Source of the DNA: RGIG4097 sp964599875
GTDB lineage: Bacteria; Bacillota; Clostridia; Christensenellales; CAG-917
DNA: 14,345 bases
NCBI GenBank assembly: GCA_964599875.1
Contig: CAZRHE010000029.1
Span: 1 to 14,345 of the forward strand
Direction: 5' to 3'
The number at the start of each line of letters is the position of its first letter. Position 1 is the first letter of the stretch. Below, one piece after another: positions 6,823 through 13,435 of the stretch. The translations under genes and the position numbers were made by a program. The notes beneath the pieces were generated by a model. That model worked only from the letters and a program-made list of their open reading frames with translations, was not told the origin of the DNA and ran no database searches.

Positions 6823-6912
6823 AAAAAATCCGACGAGCAAATCGTCGGATTTTTTTGTGAAGTAATAGGTAATAGTGAATAAGTAAGAAGTTCCGGCGGG
6901 ACACCCGCACTC
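6823..6912 (+). repeat. Terminator-bearing interspersed repeat, copy 2
   Basis: This segment is homologous to 2769-2855, including an identical terminator stem and loop. It ends with the perfect small hairpin GCGGG-ACA-CCCGC (6896-6908). It lies between the lysR-type gene and the convergent 51-aa gene. Confidence 0.75.
6826..6856 (+). terminator. Intrinsic terminator of the LysR-type gene
   Basis: Stem TCCGACGA (6829-6836) and TCGTCGGA (6842-6849), loop GCAAA, then seven T residues. It begins 8 nt after the stop codon. Confidence 0.9.
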
Positions 6913-6940
6913 GATTATATTAGTGCATTGATAAGTTCAT

Positions 6941-7096
6941 TTACAGACTTTCTATAACGCTCAAAATATATTTCTTGTCATCCGCCGTCGTTATAATCAT
7001 ATAACACCCTAATTCTTTGTTCAAATACTCTACGTTGCTGATTTCTTCCATTTCTAATAAAAGAGTTTCTCCGATTTTCACAAACAGTTCTTCCAT
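6941..7096 (-). CDS. Small protein of the double-HTH module, copy A (51 aa)
   Basis: This short gene on the minus strand encodes 51 residues starting MEELFVKIGETL and ending ILSVIESL. Support for it being real: AAGGAG 7 nt before the ATG, a TTGCAA-17-TATAAT promoter upstream, and a gapless alignment of about 40% identity (20 of 50 positions) to the 54-aa product at 13969-14133. Invariant positions include MEEL (1-4), IGE (8-10), E15, E17, YL (24-25), K27, G30, IITT (34-37), D39 and LS (45-46). It has no signal peptide, membrane segment or cysteine motif; the pattern suggests an acidic helix followed by a beta-hairpin. It is divergent from a double-HTH protein gene, as is its paralogue. Function is unknown; it could be a regulated partner or inhibitor of the HTH protein. 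Confidence 0.8.
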   Translation of the reverse strand: MEELFVKIGETLLLEMEEISNVEYLNKELGCYMIITTADDKKYILSVIESL

Positions 7097-7122
7097 AATA
7101 TTGCTCCTTGAGTTTTTATTAT

Positions 7123-7164
7123 ATTATATGTAATTGTTTCTCCTTTTGCAAGTTATTGAGGAGA
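7123..7164 (-). promoter_or_regulatory. Promoter of the 51-aa gene with inverted repeat over the -35 box
   Basis: On the minus strand TTGCAA (7146-7151) and TATAAT (7123-7128) are separated by 17 nt. An inverted repeat TCTCCT (7139-7144) / AGGAGA (7159-7164) is centred on the -35 box. The placement matches that of the longer operator-like repeat in the second module at 13893-13939, though the sequence differs. At 6 bp the repeat alone could be chance. Confidence 0.5.
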
Positions 7165-7208
7165 TAAAATAGCATACTTTTTCTACAAATTGTCAGGCGG
7201 TAGAAAAA

Positions 7209-7640
7209 ATGAGTGCTTTTTCAGAGAGATTGAACGAATTGCTCGTCGAAAATAAAATCGAATCAAGAGATTTTGCGAAAATAATCGGTGCGGATTTTTC
7301 TGCGGTTTATTGTTGGTTGCGCGGAGAATATTGTCCTAATTTCGATAAATTTGTAAAGATAGCGGATTACTTTGGTTGTTCTCTTGAATATTTATCGGGC
7401 AGAAAAGACGAAGAAAATCAATTCGTGCCGACAAAAGACCGTTCTTCGTTTGCGGAAATTCTCGACGAAATAATGAAAAGCAGAAAAATCAGCGAATACA
7501 GAATGACGAAAGACACTGGGCTAACGCGCGCTATGATAAGAAATTGGCGCACGGGAAAAGGTTTCCCTAAAATTGCAAGTTTAATCGTTTTGTCGGATTA
7601 TCTCGGCGTTACACTCGACGTCTTGGCGGGAAGAGAGTAA
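7209..7640 (+). CDS. Tandem double-HTH (XRE/Cro-CI type) regulator, copy A
   Basis: This 143-aa protein consists of two consecutive XRE-type HTH domains, about 5-65 and 79-143. Each ends in the signature of Firmicutes XRE proteins: IADYFGCSLEYLSGR for the first and LSDYLGVTLDVLAGRE for the second. The linker is short and polar. An internal duplication and fusion is the simplest explanation. One chain could then contact two DNA half-sites. The start is supported weakly by AGGCGG about 8 nt upstream. It is divergent from the 51-aa gene with 112 bp between, and most likely represses that gene. A paralogue with the same architecture and the same divergent small partner lies at 13436-13861. No terminator is evident directly after it; the repeat-rich stretch begins. 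Confidence 0.85.
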   Translation: MSAFSERLNELLVENKIESRDFAKIIGADFSAVYCWLRGEYCPNFDKFVKIADYFGCSLEYLSGRKDEENQFVPTKDRSSFAEILDEIMKSRKISEYRMTKDTGLTRAMIRNWRTGKGFPKIASLIVLSDYLGVTLDVLAGRE

Positions 7641-7925
7641 CGTACGTTTTCGCTTTGTTTGGTGGAATATGGTGCCGTTCCCGGAGATTCTTCGTCGCAC
7701 TCCGCACTCCTCTGAATGACAAGCATGTGTTAGCGTTCAGTTTATTCGGAGCGTTCTTATATAAGCATTCACTCATTCGAAGACGGAACACGAGGCGCGA
7801 CGCGCCGAGAACTTCGAGTGTTGAGCGGCGTCGTTTAGTACAAGCGACTGCGTGCATTGGGTTCGCGGAGCGGCACGCACAAAGCGCAGTGGCATAACGA
7901 GGAACGTTACTTAACGCGAAACCGA
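7641..7925. other. Non-coding stretch with hairpins and repeat fragments
   Basis: No open frame here has a ribosome binding site or recognisable product. The stretch holds a repeat fragment (7684-7721), a long imperfect stem-loop at 7770-7820 (outer CACT/AGTG and CGAAG/CTTCG, apical GGCGC-GAC-GCGCC at 7794-7806), and a 7-bp inverted repeat TGCGTGC (7849-7855) / GCACGCA (7873-7879). AGCGTTC also occurs twice within 7732-7756. It leads straight into the 89-nt structured element. Confidence 0.6.
7684..7721 (-). repeat. Short interspersed repeat (TGTCATTCAG...GACGAAGAATCTC), copy 2, inverted
   Basis: The reverse complement of this stretch matches 2858-2895: TGTCATTCAG, GGAGT and GACGAAGAATCTC are shared, with a diverged centre. 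A 10-base remnant (ACGAAGAATC) also occurs at 14172-14181. Confidence 0.6.
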
Positions 7926-8014
7926 GTGTTGTCCCCCGCGCGAGCGGTCGTCGTGGGTCCCTTTAGGGGGAACGACGAGGGGGAAAACACGTGAGGAAAG
8001 GGGAAATATAGATT
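7926..8014 (+). repeat. 89-nt structured repeat element, copy 1
   Basis: The element folds as nested stems. An outer stem pairs GTGTT (7926-7930) with AACAC (7986-7990), and a C-run (7933-7937) faces a G-run (7979-7983). Inside lie a GNRA-capped hairpin CCGC-GCGA-GCGG (7936-7947) and a stem TCGTC (7948-7952) / GACGA (7974-7978) enclosing a CCC-TTTA-GGG hairpin, giving a three-way-junction shape. A single-stranded tail follows, holding GTGAGGAAAGGGG and ending ATATAGATT. The second copy, inverted at 14257-14345, keeps the fold through compensatory changes and keeps the tail exactly. It could be a non-coding RNA or a palindromic mobile repeat. Confidence 0.75.
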
Positions 8015-8057
8015 AGAGTGCAAGCACTACACTATATTTCGCTTTCACAGAAAGCGA
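8003..8057 (+). other. Two consecutive perfect hairpins downstream of the 89-nt element
   Basis: GAAATATAG (from the end of the 89-nt element) pairs perfectly with CTATATTTC ending at 8040, with an inner stem AGTGC/GCACT and a two-base loop. A second hairpin follows at once: TCGCTTTC (8039-8046), loop ACA, GAAAGCGA (8050-8057). The first pairing partner is absent after the second copy of the element, so these hairpins are specific to this locus. Confidence 0.6.
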
Positions 8058-8074
8058 CGACGGAACGCTCTTTT

Positions 8075-8797
8075 TTACTTTGTTATCAGGTACATGACCA
8101 TGACTTCGTTCATCTTTGCTATTTCGCGGTCGCATATGCGAAGGGAAGCAAGCGCGCGGCGAAGTCCGAGCCATATGGATTTGATGATAAGTGCGTCCCT
8201 GCTGTCGAGTGCGGCGGCGAAACCTTCCAAAATCAACAAAAGTTCCGCGCGAGTATCCGCGTCGAGTTGCGCTTCGTTGACTGATTTCACGAGAGCGATG
8301 AGCAAGGATTGCGCTTGATCGCTAAGTCCGCTGGGGGCAAATTCGACCGTTCTTTCCACGAGGGGAGTTTCCTCCTCTATTCCGCCGACGACGAGGCTGA
8401 CGAGCGCAAGTTTGAAAGGCTCTATGACGCCTGCGACGAATTTTTCGTAACTTTCTTGATTGGACGCACCGGGGAAATACACGCTTGCAAACGCGATGAT
8501 ATCCATCTTTCCGCTATCGAATTCCACAAGCATATTGGATACGAGCGCAACGAGAGTTTTTTCCGCTTTGGGCAAACGCAAAACGTTGTATTCACCCACT
8601 CTTTGCATCGCTTTACGCTTTTCGGCGGAATAATCGAAACCGCGGTTTACGTATTGCAAAACCGTGCGAAATTCATCGTAATAAGCAAGACATTTAAGAA
8701 GGTCTTTGATTTTTTTGTCAACCATAATGAGATTGACGATTTGCATTTCATCGGTGATGCTGACGAGTGCGGCAACACCCTCTCCTCTATATTCCAT
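8075..8797 (-). CDS. Hypothetical protein (240 aa), mostly helical
   Basis: I do not recognise this protein. The start is placed at the ATG at 8797, because AGGAG (8804-8808) lies 6 nt before it; a TTG start at 8803 would touch the ribosome binding site and is not credible. The sequence is rich in Leu, Ala, Val, Glu and Lys and looks almost wholly alpha-helical, with amphipathic stretches such as QAQSLLIALVKSV and RAELLLILEGFAAAL. There is no signal peptide, cysteine pair or catalytic motif. A TTGCGC-17-TATAAT promoter lies at 8815-8843. It is divergent from a DUF885 lipoprotein gene with about 110 bp between. A role as a cytoplasmic helical-repeat or adaptor protein is possible but not supported further. 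Confidence 0.75.
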   Translation of the reverse strand: MEYRGEGVAALVSITDEMQIVNLIMVDKKIKDLLKCLAYYDEFRTVLQYVNRGFDYSAEKRKAMQRVGEYNVLRLPKAEKTLVALVSNMLVEFDSGKMDIIAFASVYFPGASNQESYEKFVAGVIEPFKLALVSLVVGGIEEETPLVERTVEFAPSGLSDQAQSLLIALVKSVNEAQLDADTRAELLLILEGFAAALDSRDALIIKSIWLGLRRALASLRICDREIAKMNEVMVMYLITK

Positions 8798-8814
8798 ATT
8801 CAACTCCTGCGGTT

Positions 8815-8843
8815 ATTATATCATAACGATTTCACGCGCGCAA
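8815..8843 (-). promoter_or_regulatory. Promoter of the 240-aa hypothetical gene
   Basis: On the minus strand TTGCGC (8838-8843) and TATAAT (8815-8820) are separated by 17 nt; AGGAG follows 6 nt past the -10 box. Confidence 0.65.
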
Positions 8844-8874
8844 GAGCAAATGCGCGAGAAAAACACTCACACTA

Positions 8875-8903
8875 TTGTATTTTGTCTGCGGTTGTTGTAA
8901 AAT
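8875..8903 (+). promoter_or_regulatory. Promoter of the DUF885 lipoprotein gene, likely leaderless
   Basis: TTGTAT (8875-8880) and TAAAAT (8898-8903) are separated by 17 nt. The predicted transcription start falls on or next to the ATG at 8910, and no Shine-Dalgarno sequence is present, so the mRNA may be leaderless. Confidence 0.45.
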
Positions 8904-8909
8904 ATAGGT

Positions 8910-10640
8910 ATGAAAAACAAAAATCGTCTTAAAATCACGGCGCTTGCCGTATCAATAACAGTGGTAGCAGTCACCTTGTGCGTAGCGTTTTCGGGGTGTT
9001 CGATTTCTTACGGCTCGGAATATTTCAACGCACTTCTCGACAGTTTGTTTACGTCGATGCTGTCGGGAGATGCAATCTCGGTCAACATACTACTTTCAAA
9101 CCCCGAAAACTTCGACATTGACGGCGGGGACGCAACTCTTCCCCGTCCGCAATTCGACGAAAATCAATACAAGTCGGACATGGAGTCTTTGAAAGAGATA
9201 TGCACCGCCTTGACCTCAATCAACTACAACCGCCTTTCCACGAGTGAAAAATGCGCCTACGACACCGTGATGAACTATTTCTACACCTATTCGAAGCGCG
9301 GCGACTACTACTATTTCAACGACAACTATCTCGGCTCGTCGGGCGGGTGGAACATATATCTTCCCCTCTATCTCGACAAGTACGCTTTCAAATCCGAAAA
9401 GGACGTGCAAAACTGGATTCTTCTTGCGGGAGATTGTCAGAGCGCATTCCCCGAATACGTCAGGTTCGAACAAAAACGCATAGACGCGGGATATGCAAGA
9501 GCGGACTTCGTCTACAAAGGAATCGCGGAGCAATGCACCTCTATGGCGACCGTGGCGGAGGGCGGACAACATTTCCTCGTCACCGTATTCGAGGATAAAA
9601 TCGCGGATTGCTCATTTCTCTCCGAGGCACAAAAAACCGCGTATATCGCGAATGCTAAAGCCACTATAAACGACAAGTTTATCCCCGCTTATAAAGCCCT
9701 TGCAGAGAGTGCGAGCACCCTTGTAGGACGCACTGAAAACCTCTCCCTTTCGGACTATCCGAACGGCAAGAATTACTACTCCCTTTTATTTGAGGAAACG
9801 GCGTCCACAAGCGACTCCGTCGAAACCGCATACGTCAATTTGCAAAACGCATACAACTCCACTCTGACAAAACTCCGCACCCTTGCCGCGGGGCTCGACG
9901 AAGATACGACGCTTGACGTCAACATGACGAAATCGGCACTTGAAGAATACTATTTGCTATTAAAAACCTCGTATTCCGCCGACTTCCCCACGCTCCCGAA
10001 CAGCGTTCCGTCCGCAACGCTCAAATCCGTTCCCGAATCCATGGCAGATTTTTATAACCCCGCAAGTTACTTCAAATCCGCGGTTGACGACAACTCTGCA
10101 GAAGAAACCATTTACGTCAACGAATACAATGCGGGCGGCTATTACGGCTTTGATATCATATCCCACGAAGGCATCCCCGGACACCAACTTCAACACTCCT
10201 ATTTCAAGACGAGCGGAGCGCATCCCCTTCGCACCGTTTTAGGCTACACGGGATATGCGGAAGGCTGGGCGTCGTACGCGCAATACTACTCCGCAAAATA
10301 CTTCCCCGGCACCGCGCAAGAAAAACTTGCCTACGAGGTCGAATGTCTTAACGACGAACTCGTGACCTATCTTTATACGATTGTGGATATAGATATAAAC
10401 TACTTCGGGATGACGCTTGAAGAATTTTCATCTCACAGCCTATATTCTCAAATATTCACCGCACCCGAAAAGGCGTACGAATATATGATAGAAAACCCCG
10501 CCGTCTACTCTTCCTACGGCTACGGTTGTTACAAGATGAGAGAGTTGCGCGCGTCGTATAACGGCACGGACAAAGCCTTCCACGCCGCCGTCCTGCAAAT
10601 CGGACCGACCACCTTCGAAATCCTCAAAAAGTTCATCTGA
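8910..10640 (+). CDS. DUF885 family metallopeptidase-like lipoprotein
   Basis: This 576-aa protein starts with a basic N-region (MKNKNRLK), a hydrophobic core and a lipobox ending AFSGC, so Cys30 is the predicted lipidated residue and the mature protein should be anchored outside the membrane. The C-terminal half carries the DUF885 signature HEGIPGHQLQ (419-428), a zinc-binding HExxPGH motif with H419, E420 and H424, followed by YAEGWASYAQ (449-458), where E451 is the likely third ligand. The family (PF05960) is thought to contain metal-dependent peptidases; substrates are largely unknown. Length is typical. The signal peptide fits the first Met even though no ribosome binding site precedes it. 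The gene is GC-richer, with C-ending codons, than the DUF4417 gene that follows 24 bp later. Confidence 0.92.
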   Translation: MKNKNRLKITALAVSITVVAVTLCVAFSGCSISYGSEYFNALLDSLFTSMLSGDAISVNILLSNPENFDIDGGDATLPRPQFDENQYKSDMESLKEICTALTSINYNRLSTSEKCAYDTVMNYFYTYSKRGDYYYFNDNYLGSSGGWNIYLPLYLDKYAFKSEKDVQNWILLAGDCQSAFPEYVRFEQKRIDAGYARADFVYKGIAEQCTSMATVAEGGQHFLVTVFEDKIADCSFLSEAQKTAYIANAKATINDKFIPAYKALAESASTLVGRTENLSLSDYPNGKNYYSLLFEETASTSDSVETAYVNLQNAYNSTLTKLRTLAAGLDEDTTLDVNMTKSALEEYYLLLKTSYSADFPTLPNSVPSATLKSVPESMADFYNPASYFKSAVDDNSAEETIYVNEYNAGGYYGFDIISHEGIPGHQLQHSYFKTSGAHPLRTVLGYTGYAEGWASYAQYYSAKYFPGTAQEKLAYEVECLNDELVTYLYTIVDIDINYFGMTLEEFSSHSLYSQIFTAPEKAYEYMIENPAVYSSYGYGCYKMRELRASYNGTDKAFHAAVLQIGPTTFEILKKFI

Positions 10641-10663
10641 CGAACCGCACGTTTAATGAGAAA

Positions 10664-11872
10664 ATGGACAAAACCGTATCAAACGCAATAGATAAACAAA
10701 TTGAAAATCAATTGCTCGTTAGAAACGAGTTCCTTTATTTCGGGCAATCGGACGGAAAGTACGATATCCCTATCATACGGAAACAAAATATAGACGTTGA
10801 TAAAATCGATTTTTTAAGTTACGTAGACGCAAAAAATAACGACATCGACAACGGGGATAAAACGCTGCATTTTTTCACGTACGACTGGAAATTCGAAAAA
10901 GTATACACCGACCCCGCAAAAGAACTTGAAAAAATACGACAATACTATTGTTTGTTAAGTCCAGATTTTAGCATTTTCACAAACATGCCGCTGGCACTTC
11001 AAATAGAAAGTATTTTCAAAAATCGTTGGTGCGGTGCGTATTGGCAAAGCAAAGGATTAAAAGTAATACCCACCGTTTCTTGGGGCGACAGAAATTCATT
11101 CGATTTTTGTTTTGCGGGAATAGAAAAAGGCTCTATCGTTGCCGTCAGCACTTACTACCGCGAAAATTGCGAAAACGATTTCATGTTAGGATATAACGAA
11201 ATGCTAAAAAGAATCGAGCCCGAAATCGTTCTTTGCTACGACGAACCTTTTCCGTCGATGAAAGGTAATATCAAAGAATTTCTACCGACCACGTACGAGT
11301 GGACGAAGAACTTAGATTGGAAAGACCTTGCCCAATTCAAGTGGGAGAAACGTAATCGTAACGTAGCGGGATTGAATCCGTCCGACTTTAAGTATTTTGA
11401 ATACGAAGATCCCACCGCAAAACATAATTTTACAAAATGTTCTATCTGCGGCGGGCTTGCAATGCAAGACGATTACGGAAACGGAGAATGTACGAATTGC
11501 GGATGGAAGTTCGGTGCGGACGAAGAAGACCTCGAAAAAGCGTGGGGAGTAAGTTATCCTCTGCTTGTTTCCCCTACAACCGCAAGAGAACAATATAAAA
11601 AAGGTTTGCCCTTCAAAGCGACTTTCGACGAATTTATTCGAGGATTGAATTTTTACGGCGAAATGCTGTTCAAACACGACGGATATATGTATGCGGTATA
11701 TTATGAAGACGAAGAAACTATTAGGCTTGATTTGGAATTCGATTTCCAACTTTTCAAGACGAACGAAGACTTCAAAAACAACGCCAACATAAATGGTCGA
11801 CTCTTAAAAGACGTTTGGGACGAAGTTACTTTCGCAGGATATATGTATTGCGGGCGCCCTGAAGACTATTGA
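10664..11872 (+). CDS. DUF4417 protein with C-terminal zinc ribbon
   Basis: This 402-aa protein has an N-terminal DUF4417-like region (about 65-215). Its conserved features include FFTYDW (70-75), LLSPDFSIFTNMP (97-109), the tryptophan-rich RWCGAYWQSKGLKVIPTVSW (121-140) and a late CYDEPFPSMKG. A zinc-ribbon-like unit follows (C259, C262, C276, C279, with NCGW) and then an acidic C-terminal domain (about 310-400) containing GRLLKDVWDEVTF. DUF4417 proteins are common in Firmicutes genomes, phages and integrative elements; their function is not established. It lies 24 bp after the DUF885 gene, but has no clear Shine-Dalgarno sequence and is visibly more AT-rich, which suggests a different origin. 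A strong terminator follows directly. Confidence 0.8.
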   Translation: MDKTVSNAIDKQIENQLLVRNEFLYFGQSDGKYDIPIIRKQNIDVDKIDFLSYVDAKNNDIDNGDKTLHFFTYDWKFEKVYTDPAKELEKIRQYYCLLSPDFSIFTNMPLALQIESIFKNRWCGAYWQSKGLKVIPTVSWGDRNSFDFCFAGIEKGSIVAVSTYYRENCENDFMLGYNEMLKRIEPEIVLCYDEPFPSMKGNIKEFLPTTYEWTKNLDWKDLAQFKWEKRNRNVAGLNPSDFKYFEYEDPTAKHNFTKCSICGGLAMQDDYGNGECTNCGWKFGADEEDLEKAWGVSYPLLVSPTTAREQYKKGLPFKATFDEFIRGLNFYGEMLFKHDGYMYAVYYEDEETIRLDLEFDFQLFKTNEDFKNNANINGRLLKDVWDEVTFAGYMYCGRPEDY

Positions 11873-11877
11873 TCATT

Positions 11878-11907
11878 GAACGCCGAGAAAAACGGCGTTC
11901 TTTTTTT
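11878..11907 (+). terminator. Intrinsic terminator after the DUF4417 gene
   Basis: Perfect 8-bp stem GAACGCCG (11878-11885) / CGGCGTTC (11893-11900), a 7-nt A-rich loop and seven T residues. Confidence 0.92.
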
Positions 11908-11934
11908 AAGTTTTCGTATTTTTGCGTTTTCGTA

Positions 11935-11962
11935 TTGCTTTTGTCGCGTTTTGTGTTATAAT
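11935..11962 (+). promoter_or_regulatory. Promoter of the M18 aminopeptidase gene
   Basis: A perfect TATAAT (11957-11962) has the extended -10 TG one base upstream (11954-11955). TTGCTT (11935-11940) lies 16 nt upstream as -35. Confidence 0.7.
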
Positions 11963-11990
11963 TTTCACAAATAAAATTTGTGAGGTTTTT

Positions 11991-13370
11991 ATGGAATTGA
12001 CCTATAAAAGACAAAACGTCTATTCTTCGGCGGACGAAAAAGAATTGAACGCTATTTCCGCTTATGCCGAAGGTTACAAATCTTTCCTCGACAACGGCAA
12101 GACCGAACGCGAAGTCGTGGCGGAAACTATCGAAATGGCAAAAGCAAACGGATACGTCGAATATACCCTCGGCGCAGAAGTCAAACCCGGCGACAAACTC
12201 TACTATAACAACCGCGACAAGAGCATCTTCCTCATCAAAGCGGGCACCGCGGATATCGCGAAAAACGGCATAAGAATTATGGTCGCGCACGTGGACAGTC
12301 CTCGTCTTGACCTCAAGCAAGTGCCCCTCTTTGAAAAGAAGAATATCGCATACGTCAAAACGCACTACTATGGCGGAATCAAAAAATATCAATGGTTCAC
12401 CATTCCCCTTGCACTTCACGGCGTGATCGTCCTCAAAGACGGCAGCAAAGTCAACGTCAGCGTAGGCGAGAGCGAAAGCGACCCCGTATTCTATATCACC
12501 GACCTTCTCCCCCACCTTGCGCAAGAACAAGTCAAGAAGGAACTCGGCTCCGCATTCCCCGCGGAAAATCTTAACCTCATCGTCGGCGGAATCCCCGCAG
12601 TCGGCGAAGAACAAAACGCAGTCAAACTCGGCGTGCTCCGTATCCTCAACGACCGCTACGGCATAACCGAAGAAGACTTCCTCAGTGCGGAAATCGAAGC
12701 AGTGCCCGCATATAAGGCAAAAGACGTCGGATTCGACCGCTCATTCATCGCAAGTTACGGCCACGACGACAGAGTGTGCGCCTATCCCGAAATCACCGCA
12801 ACCTTTGAAACCGAAACCGACCAAACCGTCCTCACCGTCCTTGCTGACAAAGAAGAAATCGGCAGCGAAGGCAACACGGGTATGCAATGTATACTCATCA
12901 AAGACATCATCGACAAAATCGCGGCAAGTTACGGCGTTGACAGCGCGGTCGTCAGAGCAAACTCCAAATGTTTGTCCGCAGACGTCACTGCGGCGTACGA
13001 CCCTCACTATGCGGATGCGTTCGAACCCGCAGACGGCTCCTACGACGGCAATATGTCTTTTGCAAGTTACGGCGTTGCGATGAACAAATTCACGGGTTCC
13101 CGCGGCAAGTCCGGCTCCAACGACGCAAATGCGGAATTTATCGGATATCTCCGTTCCATATTCGCGCGCGACAACGTTATTTGGCAAACCGGCGAACTCG
13201 GCAAAGTCGACCTCGGCGGCGGCGGTACGGTTGCGAAATTCCTCGCAAACTACAATATCGACACCGTAGACCTCGGCGTCCCCGTACTCTCCATGCACGC
13301 ACCTTACGAACTCATCTCCAAAGCGGACGTCTACTCCGCACACAAAGCATTCTGCGCTTTCGTGAAATAA
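11991..13370 (+). CDS. M18 family zinc aminopeptidase
   Basis: This 459-aa protein is a cytosolic M18 metalloaminopeptidase that removes N-terminal residues from peptides; acidic residues are preferred in several family members. Visible landmarks are HVDSPRLDLK (H100, D102), YGHDDRVCAYPE (H258, D260), DKEEIGSEGNTGMQC with the catalytic and ligand pair E288/E289, SADVTAAYDPHYADAFEP (D331), SGSNDANAEF, and the C-terminal LSMHAPYELISKADVYSAHKA-type ending with ligand H436. The start is placed at the ATG at 11991, preceded by GTGAGG 5 nt upstream and the promoter at 11935-11962. A TTG 69 nt earlier in the same frame lies upstream of that promoter and is not used. It is convergent with a double-HTH gene, with a terminator between. 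Confidence 0.95.
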   Translation: MELTYKRQNVYSSADEKELNAISAYAEGYKSFLDNGKTEREVVAETIEMAKANGYVEYTLGAEVKPGDKLYYNNRDKSIFLIKAGTADIAKNGIRIMVAHVDSPRLDLKQVPLFEKKNIAYVKTHYYGGIKKYQWFTIPLALHGVIVLKDGSKVNVSVGESESDPVFYITDLLPHLAQEQVKKELGSAFPAENLNLIVGGIPAVGEEQNAVKLGVLRILNDRYGITEEDFLSAEIEAVPAYKAKDVGFDRSFIASYGHDDRVCAYPEITATFETETDQTVLTVLADKEEIGSEGNTGMQCILIKDIIDKIAASYGVDSAVVRANSKCLSADVTAAYDPHYADAFEPADGSYDGNMSFASYGVAMNKFTGSRGKSGSNDANAEFIGYLRSIFARDNVIWQTGELGKVDLGGGGTVAKFLANYNIDTVDLGVPVLSMHAPYELISKADVYSAHKAFCAFVK

Positions 13371-13389
13371 TAGTAGCCAGCCATCACAC

Positions 13390-13418
13390 AAAACCCCGCG
13401 CAATCCGCGCGGGGTTTT
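13390..13418. terminator. Bidirectional intrinsic terminator between convergent genes
   Basis: A 12-bp perfect stem AAAACCCCGCGC (13390-13401) / GCGCGGGGTTTT (13407-13418) with a 5-nt loop. It can serve the M18 gene on the plus strand and the double-HTH gene on the minus strand. Confidence 0.9.
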
Positions 13419-13435
13419 GTTTTGCAAAGTTTATC

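Noticed and set aside
6941..7640. Calling the small-protein/HTH pair a known toxin-antitoxin system
   Set aside because: Toxin-antitoxin genes are normally co-directional and overlapping. This pair is divergent, and the small protein matches no toxin motif I recognise, so only a general functional link is claimed.
7655..7897. 80-aa open frame in the repeat-rich stretch
   Set aside because: It reads through repeat fragments and hairpins, is arginine-rich, and has no ribosome binding site.
7641..8074. CRISPR array or IS element in the repeat-rich stretch
   Set aside because: Repeats are not regularly spaced or identical, and no transposase, cas gene or HNH nuclease gene lies in the window.
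8798..8803. TTG start adding two residues to the 240-aa protein
   Set aside because: It would leave no spacing between the AGGAG site and the start codon; the ATG at 8797 has the normal 6 nt.
8309..8932. 207-aa plus-strand frame overlapping the 240-aa gene and the lipoprotein start
   Set aside because: The minus-strand gene has a promoter, an AGGAG site and ordinary protein composition; this frame runs into the divergent promoter region and has none of these.
11922..11990. Upstream TTG start for the M18 aminopeptidase adding 23 residues
   Set aside because: It lies upstream of the best promoter, and the added residues are unlike M18 N-termini. The ATG at 11991 has a ribosome binding site.
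12741..13427. 228-aa minus-strand frame opposite the M18 aminopeptidase
   Set aside because: The M18 motifs on the plus strand are unmistakable, and the frame reads through the terminator hairpin.
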